Of a stretch of DNA of 64,000 nucleotides, positions 37,153 through 45,892 are shown one piece after another (the first letter of the stretch is position 1; each line of letters begins with the position of its first letter). The notes under the pieces are model-generated. The model saw only the letters and a program-made list of their open reading frames with translations. It was not told the DNA's origin and ran no database searches. The position numbers and the translations under genes were made by a program. Source of the stretch: Acidobacteriota bacterium (lineage in GTDB: Bacteria > Acidobacteriota > Terriglobia > Terriglobales > Acidobacteriaceae); the NCBI GenBank assembly GCA_013289795.1, contig JABCZH010000011.1, positions 62,001 through 126,000 of the forward strand. Reading direction: 5' to 3'.

Positions 37153-37668
37153 CTAATTTCCGTGCAGCGCGTAGCCCGGCTCCAACGGCAGCTTTCCGCC
37201 CACCTTCAACACCGTGACCCCGCCGGTGATGGCATAAACATCCACCAGCCCCACCGCTCCCGGGCTCGACTCCACCTTTTTCACCACTGCTTCGTCAGAA
37301 TCCATCACCACAATTGCCGGATGGTTCACCCGCGCGTGGTTGGCCGCGCTGATCAGGGCCACCACCTCTTCCTTCGAGACGCCGTACACCTTCTCCAGCA
37401 CCAGCCGCATCTCCGGCGACGCCGGATCGCGCATCACCAGGCTGACCGCCTTGCCATCCGCCCAGTGCTCCGTCTGGCCTTTGCCGATCTTCACCAGCTC
37501 CGCCATCGACACTGCTTCCACGTGGTTCGTCTTGTTGGAAACCAGCGCGAAGTCCTTCGCGGCAGCCACTGCTGCCCAGCCCAGGAATAACCATGTGACC
37601 GCAAGAACTCGTGATCGCGACAACCGCCCTCCCCAAACCCGTATGACCTCTGATTCTCTTCCAAGCAA
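37153..37668 (-). CDS. PstS-like periplasmic substrate-binding protein, short
   Basis: 171 residues from a TTG; the true start may be slightly later. A signal peptide covers about 18-38 (VLAVTWLFLGWAAVAAAK). The segment SMAELVKIGKGQTEHWADG and SSPGAVGLVDV are the short PBP-like fold seen in phosphate-binding-like proteins encoded in soil bacteria. Half the length of a normal PstS (about 300-350), it has one of the two lobes. It precedes the PilZ gene with a 4-base gap. The ligand is unknown, and no transporter genes are adjacent. Confidence 0.7.
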   Translation of the reverse strand: MLGRESEVIRVWGGRLSRSRVLAVTWLFLGWAAVAAAKDFALVSNKTNHVEAVSMAELVKIGKGQTEHWADGKAVSLVMRDPASPEMRLVLEKVYGVSKEEVVALISAANHARVNHPAIVVMDSDEAVVKKVESSPGAVGLVDVYAITGGVTVLKVGGKLPLEPGYALHGN

Positions 37669-37723
37669 GCCACCGGCTCAATAACCAGAAGGATGATGTA
37701 CCACTAGAAGCAACAGTGCTGGT

Positions 37724-37762
37724 TTATCCGTGTGATCCGCGTAAATCCGTGGCAAGGTTTTC
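37724..37762. repeat. ATCCGCG/ATCCGTG-type degenerate repeat
   Basis: TTATCCGTGTGATCCGCGTA followed by AATCCGTGGC, the same style as the ATCCGCG repeats near 39865, 40740 and 58670. Confidence 0.55.
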
Positions 37763-37771
37763 GCCCGGTGC

Positions 37772-39775
37772 CTACTCCGCTTTCACCACCTTCACTCCCT
37801 CCAAAATCCCCACCAACCGCTCCACCCACGCCGTATCGAAATCCCGATCGAATTCCAGCGACAACAACGCCGCGATCTCTCCCTCGGTCCGCTTCCCATC
37901 CATGAAGTTCATGGCCTCGAACGCAATCAACGCAAACGGCGCCTTCTCAGGCAGCCCGCCGCCCGGAGCCTCGCTCGCAAACCGGTCTTCCTGTTCTCCC
38001 CACCATTTCTTGTCGTTGCTGGACAACGCCTGAAACAACGAAGCATCCACCGGAGTCACTACCAGCCGATGCGGAACACGCCCCGCCTTGCTCGCTCTCG
38101 CCCAGCCATCCGGATCGAAGACTTTCGCCCCAGTCTCCGGCTCGGAAGTCATCGCTTCCAGCGCCTGCTGATACGCCCGCAACCGGACACGTGCTGCCGC
38201 CGAGTCCGGGCCGGCCGCGACCTCCCCAATCCGACCCGCATAATCGGAAATCATTCCGCTCCTCGCCACCGCCTCTAGCCGCCGCTTCCCATCGGCATCA
38301 TCCACCGCCGCCCAATACGCCGCCGCACTCGCCAACACTCCGACCCGGCGAAGTTCCGTGGCATCGGTCTTGTCCGGCGTATCTTCGCTGGTGTGGTGCG
38401 TCCAATCCGGCTCATGCCCCAGCATGGTCGCCGGAATCCCCAACCCAAGAAACACGTCATGATCGCTGCCTTGCGCGTATGCAGTCATCCCCGCCGGCCA
38501 ATAGTTTCTGCTGCCTGCGGGCGCAAAAAGATTAGCCTCACGCGTCTGCGCCAGAACATCCGCCATCCTGGCGTTCAGCGATCCGCTCACCGAATCCGGT
38601 GTCCGCGTGATGTAAAACCGCGAGTTGGTCTTCACCGTGTCCTCGCCCACCATGTCCATATTCAGGTTCAGGGCAATGCACGGCCCCGGCTTCGCCTTGT
38701 TCGCGGAATTCTGCCTGGGATCATCCCATCCCGCCGGATTGCAACTTCGCGCTTCCGGATGTTTCGTGATGTAGGCGAACGTGCCAAAGAACTCCGGTAC
38801 CCACATAAAGTGGAGAGTAAACGCCGGCGCTGGCAGTTTCCCGGTCGCAATCAGCCGGTGCAGCGTGCGCGCCATCTCCAGCATCGCCGCCGAACCGCTG
38901 GCATTATCATTCGCGCTCCACTTGGGATGGTCGAGGTGCCCGGAGATCACCACGTCAGTCTCCGGATGCTGACTCCCACGAATCCATGCGTGCACCACCG
39001 TGAGCTGCCCCGGACCCAGCGTGGCGTCGATCTTTCCATGCACCTGCACCGGGCCATTGCTCATTAACTCCCGCAGTTGCGTGTATTGGTTCTCTGAAAT
39101 CTGAAATCCACCGACCGTACTGTCCAGTTCCTCCGCTCGCGGCCAGATCCCGTTGTAGCGGACCATGTCAGGATGGTCCGCCCGATCCCCCGGCGGCGGA
39201 TAAATCACCACTCCCACCGCACCCCGTTTAATAGCCGCCGCTCGCACCACCACCGCAGCGTACCCGTAAGCCAGCGCCACTTTTCCGCGAACGTCCTTGC
39301 CTTCATAGTCCCGGTCGCTGACCCCCGCTCCCACTTCGACCAGTTCGCCAGTCCAGTCCCCGCCTTTCGAATACGTAGAAACGCACATCGGCACATCGCT
39401 GAAGCGGCACACGCGAAGAGGCACAAAATTGCTCGTGCCTCCAACGCTCTCCACCCACAGTTCCCCACCCCGCATGTCCCAGCCCATCGGCGAAACATAG
39501 GTTTGGTAGCGGGTCTCCCCATCCGAGGGAAATTGCTCCAATCGCGCCTCAATCCCCCAATCCCGCAACTTGGCCAGCACAACTTTGTCCGCCACCTCCG
39601 CCATCATCGGACTGCCCTGTATGCGGTGATACTGCACAATCTGTCGATCGTTCTCCTGCGCCGCCTCCCCGGAATACTCGCCGGCAATCGTGTTAAACAC
39701 AGGCTGAGGAACCAAATGCTGCCCCACAGCAGGAAGCACTCCGATGAGTAAGAAAAGAAACGCTCGAGATTTCAT
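37772..39775 (-). CDS. M28-family metallopeptidase with PA domain, secreted
   Basis: ATG at 39775 (MKSRAFLFLL) gives 667 residues with a signal peptide (1-18). A protease-associated domain covers about 130-260. The M28 zinc site is seen in VVISGHLDHPKWSANDNASG (His, Asp) with the catalytic Glu in VPEFFGTFAY, and NLNMDMVGED and GSDHDVFLGLGIP provide further ligands. Such enzymes are aminopeptidases or carboxypeptidases, and this length is that of glutamate carboxypeptidase II-like proteins. It acts outside the cytoplasm, and joins the iminopeptidase, the deaminase and the Oar-like receptor as a peptide or nutrient scavenger. Confidence 0.9.
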   Translation of the reverse strand: MKSRAFLFLLIGVLPAVGQHLVPQPVFNTIAGEYSGEAAQENDRQIVQYHRIQGSPMMAEVADKVVLAKLRDWGIEARLEQFPSDGETRYQTYVSPMGWDMRGGELWVESVGGTSNFVPLRVCRFSDVPMCVSTYSKGGDWTGELVEVGAGVSDRDYEGKDVRGKVALAYGYAAVVVRAAAIKRGAVGVVIYPPPGDRADHPDMVRYNGIWPRAEELDSTVGGFQISENQYTQLRELMSNGPVQVHGKIDATLGPGQLTVVHAWIRGSQHPETDVVISGHLDHPKWSANDNASGSAAMLEMARTLHRLIATGKLPAPAFTLHFMWVPEFFGTFAYITKHPEARSCNPAGWDDPRQNSANKAKPGPCIALNLNMDMVGEDTVKTNSRFYITRTPDSVSGSLNARMADVLAQTREANLFAPAGSRNYWPAGMTAYAQGSDHDVFLGLGIPATMLGHEPDWTHHTSEDTPDKTDATELRRVGVLASAAAYWAAVDDADGKRRLEAVARSGMISDYAGRIGEVAAGPDSAAARVRLRAYQQALEAMTSEPETGAKVFDPDGWARASKAGRVPHRLVVTPVDASLFQALSSNDKKWWGEQEDRFASEAPGGGLPEKAPFALIAFEAMNFMDGKRTEGEIAALLSLEFDRDFDTAWVERLVGILEGVKVVKAE

Positions 39776-39811
39776 GCGCACAAGACTACAACAAACCCCG
39801 AAATCTGCCGA

Positions 39812-39895
39812 TGCATTCCTCTGTGGTACTCTGTGCCCCCTGTGGTGAAGGTCTTGCATATCCGCGTGATCCACGAAAATCCGCGGCGGCTTTGC
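39812..39895. repeat. CTCTGTG/ATCCGCG mixed repeat block
   Basis: Holds two CTCTGTGGTACTCTGTGCC-like units and then ATCCGCGTGATCCACG with AAATCCGCGGC, between the M28 gene (minus) and sod (plus). It lies in the divergent promoter region. Confidence 0.6.
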
Positions 39896-39954
39896 TCTTC
39901 ATCCAAAAGCATCCTCGATGCCGGTACAATCATCTGTAACCCAGGAGGAAAATC

Positions 39955-40596
39955 ATGCCCCACGAACTGCCATCACTCCCCTATGACTATGCGGCTCTCG
40001 AACCCGTCATCGATACCCAAACCATGAAGCTGCATCACGATATGCACCACGGTGCTTACGTGAAGAACCTGAATGCCGCTCTGGAGAAATATCCCAACCT
40101 GCAATCAAAGAAAGTCGAAGAACTGCTGCGCGATCTGAATGCCATTCCCGAGGACATTCGCACCACCGTCCGCAACAATGGCGGCGGCCACATGAACCAC
40201 AGCATGTTCTGGAAAATCATGAAGGCCAATGCCGGCGGCGAACCCACTGGCCCCATCGCCAAACTCATTCAGCAGACCTTCGGCACCTTCAATGACTTCA
40301 AGACAAGGTTCAACGAGGCTGGCGTCAAGCAGTTCGGCAGCGGCTGGGTCTGGTTGGCAGGCAAGCCCGATGGCAGCGTGCATATCCTCAGTACGCCCAA
40401 CCAGGACAACCCCATCTCCCAGGGCCTGTTCCCAATTCTTGGTAACGACGTTTGGGAGCACGCCTACTACTTGAAGTACAACAACCGGCGCCCCGAATAT
40501 CTAGCAGCCTGGTGGAACCTGGCAAACTGGGAAGAAATCAACAAACGCCTCGAGATCTTCCAGTCCCACCGCGAACCCGCGATGGCAACCAAGTAA
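39955..40596 (+). CDS. sod: Superoxide dismutase (Fe/Mn family)
   Basis: 213 residues, ATG 39955 with AGGAGG 7 bases upstream. Metal ligands are visible: His in [15 protein letters not shown], His in HMNHSMFW, Asp in [16 protein letters not shown] with the final His. It converts superoxide to oxygen and peroxide in the cytoplasm; there is no signal peptide. Whether Fe or Mn is used cannot be told reliably from these motifs. It stands alone between an M28 peptidase gene and a small hypothetical gene. Confidence 0.95.
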   Translation: MPHELPSLPYDYAALEPVIDTQTMKLHHDMHHGAYVKNLNAALEKYPNLQSKKVEELLRDLNAIPEDIRTTVRNNGGGHMNHSMFWKIMKANAGGEPTGPIAKLIQQTFGTFNDFKTRFNEAGVKQFGSGWVWLAGKPDGSVHILSTPNQDNPISQGLFPILGNDVWEHAYYLKYNNRRPEYLAAWWNLANWEEINKRLEIFQSHREPAMATK

Positions 40597-40647
40597 GAAA
40601 AGCCCCAGATCGGGAGGAGGGGCAGGCGTCCAAAACGCCTGCCCTTG

Positions 40648-40775
40648 TTTTCTAAATCTGCGTATTCTGCGAAATCTGCGGCTTGCATGGTTTCCCCTGT
40701 GCTCCGCTGTGCCCTCTGTGGTTGGGTGTTGGTTTGATCCGCGTGATCCGCAAAATCCGCGGCGAGTTTTTGCTT
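40648..40775. repeat. ATCTGCG/CTCTGTG/ATCCGCG degenerate repeat block
   Basis: Three short-unit families follow one another here: AAATCTGCGTATTCTGCGA, then CTGTGCTCCGCTGTGCCCTC, then ATCCGCGTGATCCGCAAAAT. Each has a loose 9-10 base period. The block lies between sod and the gene at 40904. Confidence 0.6.
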
Positions 40776-40903
40776 CTGCATTTCCTGTGCGTGATATGTG
40801 GAAATGTCGCATCTGCGGCTCCAGTTGCACCAATATTTTGGAATTGACCCGACCTCATCCCGCGAGTAGATTCTCCTCACCCTCAAACAAGAATTCAGCC
40901 AGC

Positions 40904-41251
40904 ATGCGATCACAAATTCACTTTCCCTCCCCCAAGGGTGAAAGCATCGTGAGGAAACCGTCCGCAGAATGGAACATCTATCGCACGCGCTTCTTGATCA
41001 AAGCCAAACAACTCACTCAACCTTTCGCGTTCGTCGACGCACTCGGTCGCGAGCACAGTGGCCAGGCGGGTGACTACCTGGTCGAATCCTCCGATGGCAC
41101 CCGTCGCATCGCCCAGCGCCAGATCTTCGAGGACATCTATGTTCTTATGGGCCCGGCGGCGGCCGACCCGTGGCCCCCAATCGGTCCCGTTTTGGGTGCC
41201 AAATCGCCCTTTGTGGATAACCGGGGGGCTAATGGGCATCTACGCCGTTAA
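40904..41251 (+). CDS. Small PGDYG-like domain protein, unknown function
   Basis: ATG at 40904 (MRSQIHF) gives 115 residues; the open frame extends further upstream without support. The core FAFVDALGREHSGQAGDYLV, then ESSDGTRRIAQRQIFEDIYV, matches the PGDYG-type pattern 'GDYLV...DGT...F...Y' found in uncharacterised bacterial proteins. There is no signal peptide. It is followed after about 470 bases of repeats by nrdJ. The function is unknown. Confidence 0.6.
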   Translation: MRSQIHFPSPKGESIVRKPSAEWNIYRTRFLIKAKQLTQPFAFVDALGREHSGQAGDYLVESSDGTRRIAQRQIFEDIYVLMGPAAADPWPPIGPVLGAKSPFVDNRGANGHLRR

Positions 41252-41723
41252 TTACTTTGAGATACAATATATAGTGATTAGCTCTTGACAGCCACAACCG
41301 GCGGGAGTACTGTTTCCATCCCATAGGCAGTATTGATGGACAAAAAACAGGGGCGGAGAACGTGGCCGAGGTGACCCCGTACCGTCCCGCCAAAACAGTA
41401 AATTGGCGGTGGCCGTTCCCCGGTCTCCCCCTCGGGGAACGACAACTTTTGACAACTTTGGCTGTGCAAAACACCTCGATCCGAGGGCTCGAAGTCCTTT
41501 CGGAATCGGGAGGAGTTGGAAGGTTTCAGCCGCAGAGCGGCGAAAGAATGCAGCCCACGGCGCAAGCCGTGGGTAGAGTAACAATAATGACCCAGCCCCG
41601 GAGGGGCGAAAGAGGTTCCTGGATTTTGGGTGGCGCAGCGGTTTACCGCTGCGATCTAACAACAAACTGACCGGCTTTAGCCGCTGAGGTAATCAAACGG
41701 CGGAGCAAAGACTCCGCGGGAGA
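41252..41723. other. Intergenic region upstream of nrdJ with multi-hairpin repeats
   Basis: 472 bases. The first part (41255-41290) is AT-rich (TACAATATATAGTGATTAGC). A hairpin CGTTCCCC ... GGGGAACG sits near 41410-41440. From 41524 to 41720 comes the multi-hairpin repeat seen at 34049: CCCACGGCGCAAGCCGTGGG, then CAGCCCCGGAGGGGCG, then GCAGCGGTTTACCGCTGC and GCGGAGCAAAGACTCCGCGG. No gene was found. No cobalamin riboswitch was recognised, although NrdJ uses B12. Confidence 0.6.
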
Positions 41724-44723
41724 ATGAAAGCAATGGCCGAAATCACTGAGAAGCGAGCCCCCAACGCAGTCGAGACTTCAGTCCCGGCGACCACCCCCAC
41801 CTCCCGGAAGTCTCCCGGCCTAACTTTCCGCCGCCTGTTCACCAAGCTCGGCGTCTCGCCCTACGACGAGATCGAATGGGAGCTTCGTACCGCCACCATC
41901 ACCGACTCCCAGGGCGGCATAATCTTCGAGCAGAAAGACGTCGAAGTCCCCAAAGACTGGTCAATGACCGCCACCAACATCGTGGCCTCAAAATACCTGC
42001 ACGGAACTGTCGGCACTCCCGAGCGCGAAACCGGCGTGCGCCAACTCGTATCCCGCGTCGCCGAAACCATCCGTGACTGGGGTCTATCGCAAGGCTATTT
42101 CAAGACTCCCGAAGATGGCGCCACCTTCCATGACGAACTCGCCCACATCCTTCTTCGTCAGTACGCGGCTTTCAACTCGCCCGTCTGGTTCAACGTAGGC
42201 TGCGACCGCATCGAGCCTAACTCCGACGCCACCAACTGGCACTGGAATCCCGCTCTCGGCCGCATCGAGTTCGGCGTCACCGGCTACAAGACGCCCCAGT
42301 GCTCCGCCTGCTTTATCAACTCAGTAAAAGACTCGCTCGACAGCATCCTTACCCTGGCCAAGACCGAAGGCATGCTCTTCAAGTGGGGATCCGGCACCGG
42401 CACCAATCTCTCCACGCTGCGCTCTTCCACCGAAGGTCTCAGCGGCGGAGGCACTGCCAGCGGTCCGCTCAGCTTCATGAAAGGTTTCGACGCCTTTGCT
42501 GGCGTCATCAAGTCCGGAGGCAAAACTCGCCGCGCTGCGAAGATGGTCATCCTCAACATCGACCATCCTGACATCATCGACTTCATCGAGTGCAAGTCGA
42601 AAGAAGAAGCCAAGGCCCACGCTCTCGTCGCCATGGGATACGACGGTTCTCATCCCGACTCCGACGCTTACTCTTCCATCTTCTTTCAGAACGCCAACAA
42701 CTCCGTGCGCGTGACCGACGACTTCATGTACGCCGTCCTCCGCGACGCCGACTTCTCCACCCGCGCGGTAAAAGACGGCCGCCCGATGCAGACGTTCAAA
42801 GCGAAAGAACTAATGTTCCGGCTCTCCGACGCCACCTGGCGTTGCGGCGATCCCGGCATGCAATTCGATACCACGGTAAACCGCTGGCACACTTCGAAGA
42901 ACACGAATCGGATCAACGCATCGAACCCGTGCTCCGAATACATGTTCTTGGACGATTCCGCCTGCAACCTGGCCAGCCTGAATCTTCTGAAGTTCGCGCC
43001 CAACGGCACCTTCGACGTGGAAGCCTATCGCCACGCCGTCGACGTCCTGATCACCGCCCAGGAAATTATCGTTGACAACGCCGGCTATCCGACTGAAATG
43101 ATCGGACGCAACTCCCACGACTATCGTCCGCTAGGTCTAGGCTACGCAAATCTCGGCGCGTTACTAATGGCCGCCGGCCTACCCTACGACTCCGACGCCG
43201 GCCGCGACTATGCCGCCTGCGTAACCGCCATCATGTGCGGCCAGGCATATCTGCAATCGTCGCGCATAGCCGAACTATGCCCACCATTAGTTCCAGCCAC
43301 CGAGCCCACGCAAAAAGGCCTGGCCGAAACCAATCTCGGATCCAACGTAATGCCCGGAGGCGCATGCCCCGGCTGGTACATAAACCGCGAACCATTCCTT
43401 GATGTCATCCGCATGCACCGCGCCTCGGTCAACAACATTAATAAGACCAACGTCCCCGCCCCACTCTTCGAAGCCTCCAAAGCCTGCTGGGACGAAGCCC
43501 TCGCCTCCGGCGAAAAACATGGCTACCGCAACTCCCAAGTAACCGTCCTGGCCCCCACAGGAACAATAGGCTTCATGATGGATTGTGCGACAACCGGCGT
43601 TGAACCTGATCTCGCGCTTGTGAAGTTCAAGAAGCTGGTTGGTGGAGGCATGATCAAGATTGTCAATCAAACTGTGCCAACCGCGCTGTTCAAGTTGGGG
43701 TACTCGCATGATGAGGCTGACAAGATTGTTAGCTACATTGATGCTACTGGGACCATCGAAGGGGCGCCTCATATTAAAGACGAGCATTTGGCTGTGTTCG
43801 ATTGCTCGTTCAAGCCGGCTAAGGGCACTCGGTCGATTTCGTATTTGGGTCATATCAAAATGATGGCGGCGGCGCAGCCTTTTATCTCCGGCGCTATATC
43901 GAAGACGGTCAATCTGCCGGAGAATGCTTCTGTGGAAGACATCATGGAGGCTTACATCCAGTCGTGGAAGCTGGGTGTCAAGGCGGTGGCTATCTATCGC
44001 GATGGCTGCAAGAAGTCGCAGCCGCTTAGTGCTGCTGGAACGAAGACTGCCGAGGCCTCGGGCAAACTTGCGGCGCCGGCGGTTGTCGAGCCTGACTTGG
44101 ACGCGCCTCCGCGGGCGGTGCGTAATCGGCTGCCGGAGGAGCGGGCTTCGATTACCCACAAATTCAAAGTGGGCGACCACGAGGGCTACATCACTGTCGG
44201 GCTTTATCCTGACGGCGAGCCGGGAGAACTTTTCATCACCATGGCCAAAGAAGGCTCGACGGTCAGCGGCTTGATGGACAGCTTCGCCTGCGCGGTATCC
44301 ATCGCGCTGCAACACGGGGTGCCGCTGAAACTACTGTGCGAGAAATTCGCCCACACCCGCTTCGAGCCCAGCGGCTGGAGCGGCAACGGCGAGATCGGCT
44401 TTGCCAAGTCGATCATGGACTACATCTTCCGCTGGCTCCAATTGCGCTTCCTCACCGGACAGCAGCAGTTGCTGTTCGAGAATCTGCGACTGCGGCCGTC
44501 AGCACTCAGCACTCAGCCTTCAACCACTGGCGATTTGACCAGCTCTTCGCCAACGACCAACGACTTGCGGCCAACGACCGGCAGTGTCCACGCCGCTGAC
44601 AACCTGGCCAGCCTCGTCGACCTGGGTGATGCTCCAACCTGCAGCTTCTGCGGATCGATCATGACCAGAAATGGAAGCTGCTACCGGTGCATGAGTTGCG
44701 GCAGTACGAGCGGGTGTTCGTAG
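41724..44723 (+). CDS. nrdJ: Adenosylcobalamin-dependent ribonucleoside-diphosphate reductase (class II)
   Basis: 999 residues. Class II signatures are seen: QCSACFINSVKDSLDSI, GGGTASGPLSFM, SNPCSEYMFLDDSACNLASLN, and at the C-terminus a Cys-rich tail CSFCGSIMTRNGSCYRCMSC. It makes deoxyribonucleotides using a cobalamin radical, independent of oxygen. Two oddities: around 43570 codon use changes from C-rich to G-rich, and residues about 925-953 (PSALSTQPSTTGDL and SPTTNDLRPTTGS) are encoded by heptad repeats in the linker before the Cys tail. An ATG at 41733 in the same frame (MAEITEK) is also a possible start. Confidence 0.95.
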   Translation: MKAMAEITEKRAPNAVETSVPATTPTSRKSPGLTFRRLFTKLGVSPYDEIEWELRTATITDSQGGIIFEQKDVEVPKDWSMTATNIVASKYLHGTVGTPERETGVRQLVSRVAETIRDWGLSQGYFKTPEDGATFHDELAHILLRQYAAFNSPVWFNVGCDRIEPNSDATNWHWNPALGRIEFGVTGYKTPQCSACFINSVKDSLDSILTLAKTEGMLFKWGSGTGTNLSTLRSSTEGLSGGGTASGPLSFMKGFDAFAGVIKSGGKTRRAAKMVILNIDHPDIIDFIECKSKEEAKAHALVAMGYDGSHPDSDAYSSIFFQNANNSVRVTDDFMYAVLRDADFSTRAVKDGRPMQTFKAKELMFRLSDATWRCGDPGMQFDTTVNRWHTSKNTNRINASNPCSEYMFLDDSACNLASLNLLKFAPNGTFDVEAYRHAVDVLITAQEIIVDNAGYPTEMIGRNSHDYRPLGLGYANLGALLMAAGLPYDSDAGRDYAACVTAIMCGQAYLQSSRIAELCPPLVPATEPTQKGLAETNLGSNVMPGGACPGWYINREPFLDVIRMHRASVNNINKTNVPAPLFEASKACWDEALASGEKHGYRNSQVTVLAPTGTIGFMMDCATTGVEPDLALVKFKKLVGGGMIKIVNQTVPTALFKLGYSHDEADKIVSYIDATGTIEGAPHIKDEHLAVFDCSFKPAKGTRSISYLGHIKMMAAAQPFISGAISKTVNLPENASVEDIMEAYIQSWKLGVKAVAIYRDGCKKSQPLSAAGTKTAEASGKLAAPAVVEPDLDAPPRAVRNRLPEERASITHKFKVGDHEGYITVGLYPDGEPGELFITMAKEGSTVSGLMDSFACAVSIALQHGVPLKLLCEKFAHTRFEPSGWSGNGEIGFAKSIMDYIFRWLQLRFLTGQQQLLFENLRLRPSALSTQPSTTGDLTSSSPTTNDLRPTTGSVHAADNLASLVDLGDAPTCSFCGSIMTRNGSCYRCMSCGSTSGCS
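44497..44583. repeat. Heptad repeats of two families inside nrdJ
   Basis: TCAGCAC, TCAGCAC, TCAGCCT, then CGCCAAC, GACCAAC, GACTTGC, GGCCAAC and GACCGGC follow in 7-base steps. They keep the frame open and add about 29 residues of Ser/Thr-rich linker. Confidence 0.7.
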
Positions 44724-44733
44724 TACGGTGTAT

Positions 44734-44814
44734 GGGGGAGCGTTGTTGAGTATGCATCATTGTACAGTATATATACCTACAATGATGCATACTCAAGCTA
44801 AACAAAGCTCCCCC
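44734..44814. promoter_or_regulatory. Palindrome 1 with GTATATATAC core
   Basis: An 18-base perfect arm (44747-44764, TGAGTATGCATCATTGTA) pairs with 44778-44795 around the core CAGTATATATACC. A further 8-base arm (GGGGGAGC, 44734-44741) pairs with 44807-44814. It begins 10 bases after the nrdJ stop codon, so it may also end that transcript. The core is shared with palindromes 2 and 3. Confidence 0.8.
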
Positions 44815-44870
44815 AATGGCTTGATGTCAATTTCTACATCTTTGGGGTCGAACATGGATGCAATATGCTA

Positions 44871-44898
44871 CATGGATAGGTATATATACCTATCCATG
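44871..44898. promoter_or_regulatory. Palindrome 2, perfect 28-base inverted repeat
   Basis: The left half is CATGGATAGGTATA and the right half its exact complement in reverse, TATACCTATCCATG, without any loop. It shares the TAGGTATATATACCTA centre with the other two palindromes and stands about 110 bases upstream of the AbiEi-like start codon. A dimeric repressor site is likely. Confidence 0.8.
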
Positions 44899-44971
44899 CC
44901 GTGTGTCGACAGACAGCCAATCGGAATGTGCTGCATAGGTTTAGGCGAGATGCAGCCAGCTATGATACGAT

Positions 44972-45001
44972 GTCTCCGTAGGTATATATACATACGGAGA
45001 C
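44972..45001 (+). promoter_or_regulatory. Palindrome 3 covering the ribosome binding site of the AbiEi-like gene
   Basis: Arms GTCTCCGTA (44972-44980) and TACGGAGAC (44993-45001) flank the core GGTATATATACA; there is one mismatched pair (81/92). GGAGA in the right arm (44996-45000) is the ribosome binding site, 7 bases before ATG 45008. A hairpin in the mRNA would therefore cover it. A TATGAT -10-like box stands at 44961-44966. Confidence 0.75.
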
Positions 45002-45007
45002 CATAAG

Positions 45008-45892
45008 ATGCCTGGCCCGCCTTCTCGGATGACGATTGCGAAGTCCGACATCATCCGTGTCTTCGATACGAACCCAAGGCGGGTTTATGCGTGGGAAGAG
45101 CTAGGCCGGATCCTCTCGAATCATCGAAACGAATGGCGCCTTACGCAGCGGGCCACGGTCGAAGCCTTCAGTGCTTTTCTACAGGAAAAAGGTCAACTCA
45201 CTGTTGTCGAGCTAAAGTCGAAGAATTACCGGTCAATAACCCGCTATATTTGGGGCCAAGCTTCCCCTTACGAAATAGGATTGTCCCTTAAGCCTCGCGC
45301 ATACCTATCACACGGAACCGCGGTGTTCCTCCATGGCCTGAACGAGCAACTGCAGCCAGCCATAATTTACGTCAACCAGGAGCAATCTCCGAAGCCACGG
45401 CCTGTCGGTTCGTTATCACAGGAGGCGATTCGTCGCGCTTTTTCGAATCAGCAACGACAATCGAACTTTGTCCTTAGCTACGACAGGTGGCAGTTCTTGC
45501 TAATCAGCGGGAAGGACACGAGTCGCTTGGAGGTGGGGAATCTGACCGGACCGGATGGAGAAAATCTAGATGTCACGGGAATTGAGCGAACCCTGATAGA
45601 CATCGCTGTTCGCCCCGCATATGCGGGGGGAGTGTATCAGGTTCTAGAGGCTTACAAATCAGCTAGAGACAGGCTTTCTGTAAACACTCTAGTCGCGACG
45701 CTTAAGAAATTGAACTATATCTACCCTTATCATCAGGCGATCGGGTTCTACTTGCAACGCGCTGGGTATGAAGAAAAGAGGTGGCATAGACTGAAAGATC
45801 TTGGGCTCAACTTCGATTTTTATCTTGCGTATGGCCTGCGCGACACGGAATACGACCCGAACTGGCGCCTATTTTATCCAAAGGGCTTTTAG
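45008..45892 (+). CDS. AbiEi-family antitoxin-like protein
   Basis: 294 residues from ATG 45008 (or 45029). A winged-helix N-terminal half (about 10-80: [20 protein letters not shown]) is followed by the AbiEi-like domain with [36 protein letters not shown] and [13 protein letters not shown]. In type IV AbiE systems this antitoxin represses its own operon by binding inverted repeats and counters the AbiEii toxin. Here three palindromes precede it, fitting autoregulation. The partner gene is on the opposite strand and converges with it, sharing 24 bases at the 3' ends. The base composition is lower in GC than the neighbours, suggesting transfer. Confidence 0.8.
   Translation: MPGPPSRMTIAKSDIIRVFDTNPRRVYAWEELGRILSNHRNEWRLTQRATVEAFSAFLQEKGQLTVVELKSKNYRSITRYIWGQASPYEIGLSLKPRAYLSHGTAVFLHGLNEQLQPAIIYVNQEQSPKPRPVGSLSQEAIRRAFSNQQRQSNFVLSYDRWQFLLISGKDTSRLEVGNLTGPDGENLDVTGIERTLIDIAVRPAYAGGVYQVLEAYKSARDRLSVNTLVATLKKLNYIYPYHQAIGFYLQRAGYEEKRWHRLKDLGLNFDFYLAYGLRDTEYDPNWRLFYPKGF

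Noticed and set aside
41278-41665. Minus-strand frames of 95-137 codons before nrdJ, considered as a transposase fragment
   Set aside because: Composed of repeat sequence; no catalytic motif, no terminal repeats and no start signal.
41252-41723. Cobalamin riboswitch expected upstream of a B12-dependent reductase
   Set aside because: No B12-box-like sequence was found; the hairpins there are the multi-hairpin dispersed repeat also present at 34049.
44728-45006. Open frame of 92 codons across the three palindromes (MYGGALLSMHHC...)
   Set aside because: It is generated by the palindromes and TATATA cores, has no ribosome site and contains an odd mix of Met, Cys and Tyr. It is regulatory DNA.
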